From Candidatus Uhrbacteria bacterium (lineage in GTDB: Bacteria; Patescibacteria; ABY1; SG8-24; GWF2-40-263), in NCBI GenBank assembly GCA_016205975.1, contig JACQSK010000012.1, forward strand, positions 1-64,000: a stretch of DNA of 64,000 nt. Reading direction: 5' to 3'. Shown here piece after piece: positions 57,111-64,000 of the stretch. Every line of letters starts with the position of its first letter. Within the stretch, counting starts at the first letter, position 1. The notes beneath the pieces are model-generated. The model worked only from the letters and a program-made list of their open reading frames with translations, ran no database searches and was not told the DNA's origin. The translations under genes were made by a program, and so were the position numbers.

Positions 57111-59123
57111 ATGACAAGAGGACAGGCACAGGAACGGATCAATAACCTCCGCAAGGCCATTGATGAATACCGCTATCAGTATCATGTTTTGGACAAGCTT
57201 GAGATTTCTGATGCCGCGCTAGACTCGCTTAAGCATGAGCTGTATGCGCTCGAACAACAGTATCAGGATCTTATAACACTCGACTCGCCGACCCAGCGTG
57301 TCGGCGGCGTGGCGCTCTCGAAGTTTAAGAAGGTCACGCATGCGCGGCCGATGCTCTCGATGGAAGACGTGTTCACGCGCGAGGAGTTCGAGGCGTGGCT
57401 GGAACGACTGGTGAAAGTCCTCGGCGCGCCGGTGAAAGGATTTTTTTGTATGCCGAAGATCGACGGGCTGGCCGTGTCGCTGATCTACGAGGGCGGCTTG
57501 TTGAAGTCCGCGGCCACGCGTGGGGACGGCCGCGTGGGAGAGGATGTCACGCAGAACGTCAGGACGATTGAGTCGGTTCCGTTGAGGTTGAGGGAGAGGG
57601 GCACAAAGGGGGACAAAGGGGCGCAAAGGGGTCAGAAGATTGAAGTTCGTGGGGAGATTCATTTTCCGGTGAAGGAGTTTGAGAAGTTGAACAATGCGTT
57701 GGAGAAGGCCGGGGAGTCGACGTTTGCCAACCCGCGCAACACCGCGGCGGGTTCCATTCGGCAGCTCGATTCGACGGTCACGGCGGCGCGGCGTTTGGCG
57801 TTTGTCGCTTGGGATATGGACGCCGACCTTGGGCAGACATCGATTGAAGAGGAATGGGATCTCATGCGCAAGATGGGATTCAAGCCGGCGCCGGATTCGC
57901 GCTTGCTCACAACGGCGGACGAGATCCAGAAGCACTGGGCATGGCTGCAAGAGAGGCGCGAGCAACTCGACTATTGGGTGGATGGCATGGTCGTGCGGGT
58001 GAATGACAACGCGACGTTCAAGAAATTGGGTGTCGTGGGCAAGACACCGCGCGGGCTGGTCGCATGGAAGTTTCCGGCGGAGGAAGCCACGACGCGCGTG
58101 AATGAAATCCAGTGGACCGTTGGGCGCACCGGTGCGCTAACGCCGGTGGCGGTCGTGGAGCCCACGTGGATCGGCGGCACGACCGTGCAGCACGCCAGCC
58201 TTCACAATCTCGACGAGATCGAACGGCTGGATGTGCGCCTGGGCGACACGGTGGTGTTGTATAAAGCGGGCGACATCATCCCCAAGATCAAGGAAGTCCT
58301 CGTGAAACTTCGTCTGGCGGGCGCGCGCAAAACAAAACCGCCGACAGCCTGTCCTGTGTGTGGCTCGAAGGTCGAACGTCGAGCGGGCGAAGTGGCGATG
58401 TATTGTGCGAATCCAAAGTGTTTTGTCCAGGATCGGGAGAACGTCTTGCACGCGGCGCGCGCGTTTGAAATTGACGGCCTGGGTCCGCAGACGGTCGCTT
58501 CGCTTTTGGAATACGGACGCATCGTGAGCGCGGCGGACCTGTTCCTCTTGAAACCGGACGAGCTTCAGGGCATGGAGGGCTTTGCCGATCTCTCGTCCAA
58601 AAAACTCGTGGAGGAAATTCAGTCACGCAAGACCATCACGCTGCCTCGGTTTATTCTGGCGTTGGGCATCCGCAACGTCGGCGAGCAGACGGCCATTGAC
58701 CTGGCGCAGCATTTTCTCACGATCGATGCGCTCAAGGCGGCGTCCCTGGACGAGCTCGTGGAAGTCGAAGGGGTTGGCGAGGTCGTCGGAAAAAGCGTGC
58801 GGGAGTTTTTTGACGAGGAGCATCACCAGAAACTGGTCGAGAGCTACAAGGCCCATGGCGTGCGTGTCCTTCCGTTTGAAGGAGGAAAAAAGAAAACGGC
58901 TATTGCGGGAAAGACGTTTGTCATCACGGGGACGCTTGAGACGCTCGGGCGCGATGAGGCCAAGGAGCGCATCCGCGCCGCGGGAGGAAAGGTGTCTGGA
59001 TCCGTGAGCAAGAAAACGGATTTTGTCGTCGCGGGTGAGAATCCCGGTTCGAAGTTCGATGAGGCAAAGAAGTTTGGAGTCCCCACCTTGTCGGAGAAGG
59101 AGTTTCTCGCTATGCTTTCCTAG
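57111..59123 (+). CDS. ligA: NAD+-dependent DNA ligase
   Basis: A 670-residue ligase: adenylation motif MPKIDGLAVSLIYEGG with the active Lys near residue 115, DGMVVRVND, a zinc finger (CPVCGSKVERR...MYCANPKC), HhH repeats and a C-terminal BRCT domain (KTFVITGTLETLGRDEAKER). It seals nicks in replication and repair. A G-rich element (57591-57635) encodes RERGTKGDKGAQRGQK between VPLRL and IEVRGEIHFP. TACAAT (57096-57101) lies 9 nt before ATG 57111. Confidence 0.96.
   Translation: MTRGQAQERINNLRKAIDEYRYQYHVLDKLEISDAALDSLKHELYALEQQYQDLITLDSPTQRVGGVALSKFKKVTHARPMLSMEDVFTREEFEAWLERLVKVLGAPVKGFFCMPKIDGLAVSLIYEGGLLKSAATRGDGRVGEDVTQNVRTIESVPLRLRERGTKGDKGAQRGQKIEVRGEIHFPVKEFEKLNNALEKAGESTFANPRNTAAGSIRQLDSTVTAARRLAFVAWDMDADLGQTSIEEEWDLMRKMGFKPAPDSRLLTTADEIQKHWAWLQERREQLDYWVDGMVVRVNDNATFKKLGVVGKTPRGLVAWKFPAEEATTRVNEIQWTVGRTGALTPVAVVEPTWIGGTTVQHASLHNLDEIERLDVRLGDTVVLYKAGDIIPKIKEVLVKLRLAGARKTKPPTACPVCGSKVERRAGEVAMYCANPKCFVQDRENVLHAARAFEIDGLGPQTVASLLEYGRIVSAADLFLLKPDELQGMEGFADLSSKKLVEEIQSRKTITLPRFILALGIRNVGEQTAIDLAQHFLTIDALKAASLDELVEVEGVGEVVGKSVREFFDEEHHQKLVESYKAHGVRVLPFEGGKKKTAIAGKTFVITGTLETLGRDEAKERIRAAGGKVSGSVSKKTDFVVAGENPGSKFDEAKKFGVPTLSEKEFLAMLS
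57591..57635 (+). repeat. G-rich dispersed element inside ligA
   Basis: ACAAAGGGGGACAAAGGGGC then GCAAAGGGG: one base longer between the units than the uvrB copies, which shifts the repeat frame but keeps the gene open. Confidence 0.85.
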
Positions 59124-59150
59124 TCTATCTGTAGTGAGCAACGTCGAACT

Positions 59151-59456
59151 ATGAAATTTTCACGCGAAGAAGTGTTAAAAATTGCCAAATTGGCTCGCCT
59201 GCATTTGGAGGAAGAAGATATTTCTAAGTACCAAGAAGACCTTGGTTCGATTTTGACCTACATTGAAAAACTCCAAGAGCTCAACACGGACGACGTCCCT
59301 GAGTTCCAGCACGCGGCCGGAAGCGCGAATGTTTTCCGAGAAGATATCGTCGAGGGCTGTGACCCGGATGTTCGTCGTCGGGCGCTTGAGAACTTTACGG
59401 CTCGCGAAGGGAATCTCTTAAAAGTGCAGGCGGTTTTTGAGAACCGAACAGAATAG
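59151..59456 (+). CDS. gatC: Aspartyl/glutamyl-tRNA amidotransferase subunit C
   Basis: A 101-residue GatC: EVLKIAKLARLHLEEEDISK, EDLGSILTYIEKLQELNTD, and REDIVEGCDPD near the C-terminus. It stabilises GatA-GatB. gatA follows 2 nt downstream. gatB is not in the window. Confidence 0.92.
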   Translation: MKFSREEVLKIAKLARLHLEEEDISKYQEDLGSILTYIEKLQELNTDDVPEFQHAAGSANVFREDIVEGCDPDVRRRALENFTAREGNLLKVQAVFENRTE

Positions 59457-59458
59457 CT

Positions 59459-60907
59459 ATGGACGTATCAACATTGACGATCAAAGAAGCCGGCGAGAAA
59501 CTTGCGAGCGGAGAGTTAACAGCGGTCGACTACGCACAAGGATGCTTGGACGCGATCGCCAACGGGAACGAAAATCTGAATGCGTTTTTAGAGGTCTCGC
59601 AAACCGCACTCGACGAAGCGGCGTCTATTGATGCGCGCCGCGCTGCAGGAGAATCTCTTGGTTCGCTTGCAGGCATCCCCATCGGATTGAAAGATAACAT
59701 GCTCGTACGTGGCTGGGGTTCAACTTCTGGTTCACAGATTTTGGAAGGATATCGTGGAGCATATGATTCGACGATCACACAACGACTGCAGGCCGCGGGA
59801 GCCATTTTAATCGGTCGCACAAACATGGATGAGTTTGCGATGGGATCCTCAACGGAGACTTCGCATCACGGGGCCTCGTGCAATCCTTGGGATGCTCAGA
59901 AGGTTCCGGGTGGTTCAAGCGGGGGATCAGCGGTCGCTGTTGCCGCAGGATTTATTCCGGCTGCGCTTGGCTCAGACACGGGGGGATCGATCCGTCAGCC
60001 TGCTTCGCTTTGCGGAGTCGTCGGTTTGAAGCCAACCTATGGACGTGTGTCTCGATATGGACTTATGGCTCTTGCCTCGAGTTTTGATCAGATCGGTCCG
60101 ATCACGCGAACGGTCGAGGATGCTGCGTTGATCCTTGAGGCGATCGAAGGACGAGATCCAAAAGACGGAACCTCAGTTGAGCTCACCAACACCACCGTGC
60201 CGGCGCTTATTGAAAAGTCGGTAGACGGTATGACCTTGGGTGTGCCGAAAGAATATTTTGCCAGTGGGATGGACGCGCACGTCGCTTCTGTGGTGCATGA
60301 GGCGATCGCGGAACTCGAGCGGGCCGGAGCGAAGATTCAAGAGATCTCCATGCCGCACTCGGAGTATGCGCTGGCGGCGTACTACATTATCCAACCAGCG
60401 GAAGCGAGCTCGAACCTCGGACGATTCGACGGTTTGCGCTATGGCTATCATTCCAGCGGGGAGAATTTGCCGGAGACGTACAAGCGAACCAGAGGCGAGG
60501 GATTTGGAAAAGAAGTAAAGCGCCGCATCATGCTGGGTTCGTACACGCTCTCGGCCGGCTACTACGATGCGTACTATCGCAAAGCGCTCAAAGTGCGCAC
60601 GCTCATTAAGCGAGATTTCGATGAGGCGTTCAAACGTGTCGACGCGATCGTGTGCCCGACCAGTCCAAGCGTGGCGTGGAATCTCGGTGAAAAGTTTGAT
60701 GATCCACTCGCCATGTACCTCGCTGACATCTACACCGTGACCGCGAACCTCGCGACCGTGCCAGGCCTGTCCGTTCCATGCGGCTTCGTTGACGGCCTCC
60801 CGGTTGGACTCCAGATTCTCGCCAAGCCTTTTGATGAGTACACGCTGTTTCGAGTAGGCGCGACGTATCAAGACCGAACGAATTGGCACAAGCAGTCACC
60901 TACATGA
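59459..60907 (+). CDS. gatA: Aspartyl/glutamyl-tRNA amidotransferase subunit A
   Basis: A 482-residue amidase that releases ammonia for the transamidation of Glu-tRNA-Gln and Asp-tRNA-Asn. The catalytic Ser-cisSer-Lys triad regions are IPIGLKDNMLVRGW (Lys near residue 78) and VPGGSSGGSAVAVAAG, with SDTGGSIRQPASLCG. A tRNA-Gln pair lies elsewhere in the window. Codon use is less GC-biased than metK or MetG. It overlaps lgt by 4 nt. Confidence 0.96.
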   Translation: MDVSTLTIKEAGEKLASGELTAVDYAQGCLDAIANGNENLNAFLEVSQTALDEAASIDARRAAGESLGSLAGIPIGLKDNMLVRGWGSTSGSQILEGYRGAYDSTITQRLQAAGAILIGRTNMDEFAMGSSTETSHHGASCNPWDAQKVPGGSSGGSAVAVAAGFIPAALGSDTGGSIRQPASLCGVVGLKPTYGRVSRYGLMALASSFDQIGPITRTVEDAALILEAIEGRDPKDGTSVELTNTTVPALIEKSVDGMTLGVPKEYFASGMDAHVASVVHEAIAELERAGAKIQEISMPHSEYALAAYYIIQPAEASSNLGRFDGLRYGYHSSGENLPETYKRTRGEGFGKEVKRRIMLGSYTLSAGYYDAYYRKALKVRTLIKRDFDEAFKRVDAIVCPTSPSVAWNLGEKFDDPLAMYLADIYTVTANLATVPGLSVPCGFVDGLPVGLQILAKPFDEYTLFRVGATYQDRTNWHKQSPT

Positions 60908-61659
60908 TTCCCTACTTCCAGTTCACGACGATCCCCTTAGGCCCCGTCACCATCCAGGTGTGGGGTCTTATGGTTGCTCTGGGAATCCTGGCCGCAACGT
61001 GGGTGGCCGCGAAGATGGCTCAGCAGCGAGGACAGGATCCAAAGATTATTTGGGACCTGAGCGTGTGGGTGATTATCGGCGCGTTTATCATGGCGCGGGT
61101 GTTCATGGTGCTGTACGAGCCAGGTGATTATCTTGCGGATCCGTTCGAGTTTTTCCGTATCTGGCATGGTGGATTTTCGATCATGGGAGGATTTCTTGGC
61201 GCGACAATCGCCGGGATCTGGTTTTTGCGTCGGCAGCACGTCGATGTTTATGCGTACGCCGACACAGCGATATTCGGACTGCCAGTGGGAATCTTTATCG
61301 GACGCATTGGCTGCTTCCTCATTCACGATCATCCGGGCACGCTCACGGATTTTGCCCTGGGGGTGAAGTATCCCGACGGCGTTCGACACGACCACGGCTT
61401 GTACGATTCGATCAACGGCCTCGTGTTGTTCTTGCTCTTCCTCTTGCTGGCTCGTCGCGGCGCTAAGACAGGAACATACATCGTCGTGTTCCTGATCTGG
61501 TACGGCGTGGTTCGATTCCTGCTCGATTTCCTGCGCGCCACCAATGGCCCGATCGTGGACACGCGATACCTCAACCTCACGCCGGCGCAGTATCTGGCAG
61601 CAGTGATGATTGCGGGAGGCGTGTGGCTATGGCGGAGAAAGTTGTCGACGAAAGTTTGA
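60904..61659 (+). CDS. lgt: Lgt-family prolipoprotein diacylglyceryl transferase (variant motifs)
   Basis: A 251-residue membrane enzyme expected to add diacylglycerol to lipobox cysteines. Seven hydrophobic segments; IPLGPVTIQVWGLMVALGIL at the start, FIMARVFMVLYEP, GGFSIMGGFLGA, and GRIGCFLIHDHPG. In E. coli Lgt the matching motifs read GGMSFHGGLIG and GRLGNFINGE, so the essential His is Met and Asn is Cys here, while the Arg remains. Function is therefore probable, not sure. The cupredoxin lipoprotein is a candidate substrate. Confidence 0.8.
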   Translation: MIPYFQFTTIPLGPVTIQVWGLMVALGILAATWVAAKMAQQRGQDPKIIWDLSVWVIIGAFIMARVFMVLYEPGDYLADPFEFFRIWHGGFSIMGGFLGATIAGIWFLRRQHVDVYAYADTAIFGLPVGIFIGRIGCFLIHDHPGTLTDFALGVKYPDGVRHDHGLYDSINGLVLFLLFLLLARRGAKTGTYIVVFLIWYGVVRFLLDFLRATNGPIVDTRYLNLTPAQYLAAVMIAGGVWLWRRKLSTKV

Positions 61660-61674
61660 CAAACTGTTCAACAA

Positions 61675-61701
61675 AAAATAGCCTAGAGACAAGGCTATTT
61701 T
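61675..61701. terminator. Terminator after lgt
   Basis: A 10-bp stem AAAATAGCCT/AGGCTATTTT with loop AGAGACA; A/T tracts make it usable on both strands. Confidence 0.82.
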
Positions 61702-61739
61702 GATTTATCCACATCTGAGGCTCCTTTTTGTTCCCATCT

Positions 61740-62495
61740 ATGCCCCGAATCCCTAAACTGTCTGAGGACAGCCTGGAACTCCTCGGCCTGACAGCCAAGG
61801 ACATGGCGGTCTACACAGCGCTCTTGAAACTCGGTACGGCGCCGCTCAGGCGCATCGCGGAGGAGTCGGGCCATAATCGAGGGACCGTGTATGACGCGCT
61901 GAAGCGTCTTCTCGATTTGGGGCTTGTGTCCCACATGGATGCCAAGACCCATCGCTACTTTACGGCAGAAGATCCACACAAGCTCCGCGGACTTGCCACG
62001 CGCCGTGAGGTCGCGATCCAAGAAGTGCAACTGAACCTTGCAGATGTCGTGCCGCAGTTGCAAGACCTTCTTGGCAAGAGCGCCCATCGGCCGAGTGTTT
62101 GGTACTACGAGGGTGAGCAGGGCGTACGCGATATCCTTGAGGACGTGCTCAAGGTCGCGGAGCGTGCGGAGGCGAAACTTTTTCGTATCTATTCCTCTGA
62201 AGGCATCCGTGATCTGATCGCTCATGCCTGGCCTGGGTTCATCAAGCACCGCATTCGCAAGCACATCCGAGTGAGAGCCATTGCGATCGGGAAAGGCGGC
62301 CGCACGTACGGATTGGACGAGCGCAAGTGGCTGTCGCAGTCCGATTCTGCGCCGTCGTACATCTTCATCTATCCGGGCAAGACGGCGTTTGTCTCGCTGG
62401 ACGGCCATCGTCAGCTGTTCGGGGTTATCATTGACGACGAGGCAATATCCTCAACGCAGGAAATGATTTTCGACGCGTTGTGGAAAATGATGTGA
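61740..62495 (+). CDS. TrmB-family HTH transcriptional regulator
   Basis: A 251-residue regulator. The N-terminal winged helix is of TrmB type (LELLGLTAKDMAVYTALLKL, APLRRIAEESGHNRGTVYDA), followed by a coiled linker and a C-terminal ligand domain (WYYEGEQGVRDILEDVLKVA, IYSSEGIRDLIAHAWPGF). In archaea these sense sugars; bacterial CPR members are uncharacterised. ATG 61740 is the likely start. A hairpin element follows the stop. Confidence 0.85.
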   Translation: MPRIPKLSEDSLELLGLTAKDMAVYTALLKLGTAPLRRIAEESGHNRGTVYDALKRLLDLGLVSHMDAKTHRYFTAEDPHKLRGLATRREVAIQEVQLNLADVVPQLQDLLGKSAHRPSVWYYEGEQGVRDILEDVLKVAERAEAKLFRIYSSEGIRDLIAHAWPGFIKHRIRKHIRVRAIAIGKGGRTYGLDERKWLSQSDSAPSYIFIYPGKTAFVSLDGHRQLFGVIIDDEAISSTQEMIFDALWKMM

Positions 62496-62500
62496 TCGAT

Positions 62501-62555
62501 GGGTCAGGTCGAGCCATGGTCTTTTTTTAAAAAGCCCATAGCTCGACCTGATCCC
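62501..62555. repeat. 55-bp near-perfect hairpin, REP-like
   Basis: GGGTCAGGTCGAGC (62501-62514) and GCTCGACCTGATCCC (62541-62555) pair with one bulge; inside, ATGG/CCAT and T7/A5 extend the stem. It shares GGTCAGGTCG with the element at 42811-42992 and may also end transcription of the TrmB-like gene. Confidence 0.7.
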
Positions 62556-62569
62556 AATTCGGAGGTTTG

Positions 62570-63127
62570 ATGAGTCTGCAACCGTTCTATCACTCCGCGG
62601 TCGTTGTGTTCTGCGGACCGCATGACGAAGGCGAATACGTGCCCATGCGCCGTATCGACCAGGCAATCTTGCTCGCGCGCAATACGCGCGCGCCGCTCCT
62701 GGTCGCGGGGGACGGCAACTACGGCAGCGACGTCCAGTGGTTCGCTCGCCGCGCCGGCCAGAGCGGCATCGCGTATGTGCGCGCCTTCTACGATGAGCGC
62801 GCCTCCACGCTTGCGGACGCGCAGCGCATTGCCGACGAGCTGCTCGTGAATCCACCCCTCATGTCGGTTGTGAACGTGCATCTGGTCACCGACGACTGGC
62901 ACATGAATCGCGCCACCGCGATTCTCGCCGGCGAGCTCGCGCGCGCCTTGCGCGAACGCAAGCCCAGAGTCACGCGCATTCCGGTTCGCAACGGGCCGCG
63001 TCCGCCCGCCCACATCCTGGAGGGCGAGCGTCAGGGACTCGAGGACTACCTGGCCGGACGCTACGGCCAGCGGAGGGCCCATGCTCCCTACGGCAAGCCT
63101 TGCGAGGAGGCTCCAGCCGTAAAATAA
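62570..63127 (+). CDS. DUF218/YdcF (ElyC/SanA)-like protein
   Basis: A 185-residue protein. AVVVFCGPHDEGEYVPMRRIDQAI, PLLVAGDGNYGSDVQWF and VRAFYDERASTLADAQRIAD, followed by VNVHLVTDDWHMNRATAILA, follow the DUF218 order (VVLGGG, SGG, ETRSTSTxENA, ILVTSxxHMxRA). The family includes ElyC and SanA, linked to envelope integrity; no signal or membrane anchor is present here, so it is probably cytosolic. GGAGG lies 4 nt before ATG 62570. Confidence 0.72.
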   Translation: MSLQPFYHSAVVVFCGPHDEGEYVPMRRIDQAILLARNTRAPLLVAGDGNYGSDVQWFARRAGQSGIAYVRAFYDERASTLADAQRIADELLVNPPLMSVVNVHLVTDDWHMNRATAILAGELARALRERKPRVTRIPVRNGPRPPAHILEGERQGLEDYLAGRYGQRRAHAPYGKPCEEAPAVK

Positions 63128-63129
63128 AA

Positions 63130-63160
63130 GCGCCTGTCGCACGGACAGACGCCTTTTCTT
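63130..63160. terminator. Terminator between convergent genes at 63127 and 63161
   Basis: GCGCCTGTC pairs with GACAGACGC (one mismatch) around GCACG, followed by CTTTTCTTTT. Confidence 0.72.
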
Positions 63161-63523
63161 TTATCCCCAAAATCCTTTTTTGCTCGATAGCGGCGGGGGA
63201 GAAGCCGGCGCCGCCGACGGTGACGCGAGTCCCTGGACGAATTGCGCGATCCGTTGCATCTCGCTTTCAACGAGTGCCCCCTCATATTCACCCGCGTGCG
63301 CCGACGTGCCCTCATAGCTGGCCGCCTTCTGATCCACATGCAGATTCACCTGCACACCGCCGTCTCGATCCTCAACGTACGCGTGGTAGCGCGGGAACAG
63401 CTGGCCGCTCACGCGCAGAGCGTAGCTCAACTGCCCCTCGTGTCCGCGATGCTCGCCGTATCCGAGACGGCGCATGAGACCTCGTGCGTTTTCCTTCAGG
63501 GGTCCTGGAAAAAATTGTTTCAT
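63161..63523 (-). CDS. Hypothetical protein, paralogue 1 of a tandem pair
   Basis: A 120-residue protein with a Gly/His-rich start (RRLGYGEHRGHEGQLSYALR), RYHAYVEDRDGGVQVNLHVD, and EGALVESEMQRIAQFV, then a Pro/Ser tail. It is related to the upstream neighbour, with the same RYHAYV/RFHVLV and EG(A/G)xV-x2-EM order, suggesting a tandem duplication. No known family. Three bases separate the two genes. Confidence 0.65.
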   Translation of the reverse strand: MKQFFPGPLKENARGLMRRLGYGEHRGHEGQLSYALRVSGQLFPRYHAYVEDRDGGVQVNLHVDQKAASYEGTSAHAGEYEGALVESEMQRIAQFVQGLASPSAAPASPPPLSSKKGFWG

Positions 63524-63526
63524 ACG

Positions 63527-63940
63527 TCACTTGAACAAGATTTCAAAAAGGGTGCGTTTTGATTTTGGAGCCAGTGCCGATGAGCTCGCGCGCGCGGTGT
63601 TTGGGTGGTTCGTCTGTCCAACGACGGACTCGCCCATGAGAATGGCGAGCAAGCGATGCATCTCCTCATCCACGCGTCCGCCCTCGTACGCCCAAGGTTG
63701 GTCGTGATTGCTTTTGTGCGTGATGCTGTCGAGCGCATCGAAGTGCAGGTCGATCTCCATCCCGTTCTCCCGTATGGCTACCAGCACATGGAACCGAGGG
63801 AACGGAGGATCGTTCAGGCGTCGATGATAGCACGTCCGACCGGCTTCCACACAATGCCGAACATAGCCGGCACGGGCCATGAGGGTATCAGGGGAAGCCT
63901 GGAGCGGATGAGGCAGGAGGCGCCGCATATGTCTCATCAT
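63527..63940 (-). CDS. Hypothetical protein, paralogue 2 of a tandem pair
   Basis: A 137-residue protein: PRFHVLVAIRENGMEIDLHF, WAYEGGRVDEEMHRLLAIL, matching its downstream neighbour 63161-63523. A -10 TAGAAT (63950-63955, minus strand) lies 9 nt before the ATG, so this gene leads a two-gene leaderless transcript. Function unknown. Confidence 0.65.
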   Translation of the reverse strand: MMRHMRRLLPHPLQASPDTLMARAGYVRHCVEAGRTCYHRRLNDPPFPRFHVLVAIRENGMEIDLHFDALDSITHKSNHDQPWAYEGGRVDEEMHRLLAILMGESVVGQTNHPNTARASSSALAPKSKRTLFEILFK

Positions 63941-64000
63941 GGTCAGAAGATTCTAGACGCGTCAAGCTTATCGTTTGACGAAAGAGGGAAACCGATATAG

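Overview
The window looks like a chromosomal segment of a Patescibacteria/CPR bacterium. I infer this from short, tightly packed operons with ATGA overlaps, an FtsB/FtsL/FtsEX divisome with reduced Mur enzymes, several conserved-hypothetical families of CPR type, and the absence of biosynthetic operons. UGA is used as a stop throughout, so this is not a UGA-Gly recoding lineage. The sequence is GC-rich. No CRISPR array, rRNA, transposase or integrase is visible.

Layout. 1-705: end of one reading frame, then a solenoid-repeat gene of 63-bp units separated from it by an in-frame TAG. 815-5517: cell-wall/division operon (murD, a short murE, a PH-domain membrane protein, ftsB-like, SurA-like). 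5553-8852: tRNA-Thr, tRNA-Gly and tRNA-Gln on the minus strand around an RlpA-like gene and ftsEX. 8962-15815: a MurL-MurD2 fusion, a NadM-type enzyme, then a copper module (HMA-TauE-cupredoxin fusion plus CopA). 15970-22581: uvrB-uvrA, a cupredoxin lipoprotein (minus strand) and uvrC. 22660-24567: mraZ-rsmH-ftsL with a probable MraZ operator. 24765-27777: accessory hypotheticals and a 146-bp inverted-repeat element. 27847-34502: cysS, a VirD4/HerA-like ATPase operon and dnaX. 34567-40768: tRNA-Gln, a small zinc-finger-like protein, RimK-like and Dus genes, a thioredoxin/VKOR disulfide pair, a beta-CASP nuclease and hypotheticals. 40939-48506: a sulfur-amino-acid neighbourhood (tRNA-Met, metG, a GCS2-type ligase, metK, an aspartoacylase-like gene, a Met gamma-lyase-family enzyme). 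48636-54593: lepA, recJ, rnhA and a small pilM/receiver/pilin operon. 55268-61659: two tandem lumazine-synthase-like genes, membrane hypotheticals, ligA, gatCA, lgt. 61740-63940: a TrmB-type regulator, a DUF218-type protein and two tandem paralogous hypotheticals.

Three signals stand out. (1) A G-rich element with core ACAAAGGGCGCAAAGG lies in frame inside uvrB (twice), uvrA (twice), uvrC (twice), ligA and copA, always where the family has a loop, and once in reverse just before nadM. (2) A MurL-MurD2 fusion coexists with a MurD whose usual D-Glu-binding motif is replaced, suggesting the L-Glu-then-epimerise route to peptidoglycan. (3) Many operon-leading genes have a -10 hexamer only 7-11 nt before the start codon, implying leaderless mRNAs, while many accessory genes carry strong Shine-Dalgarno sites.
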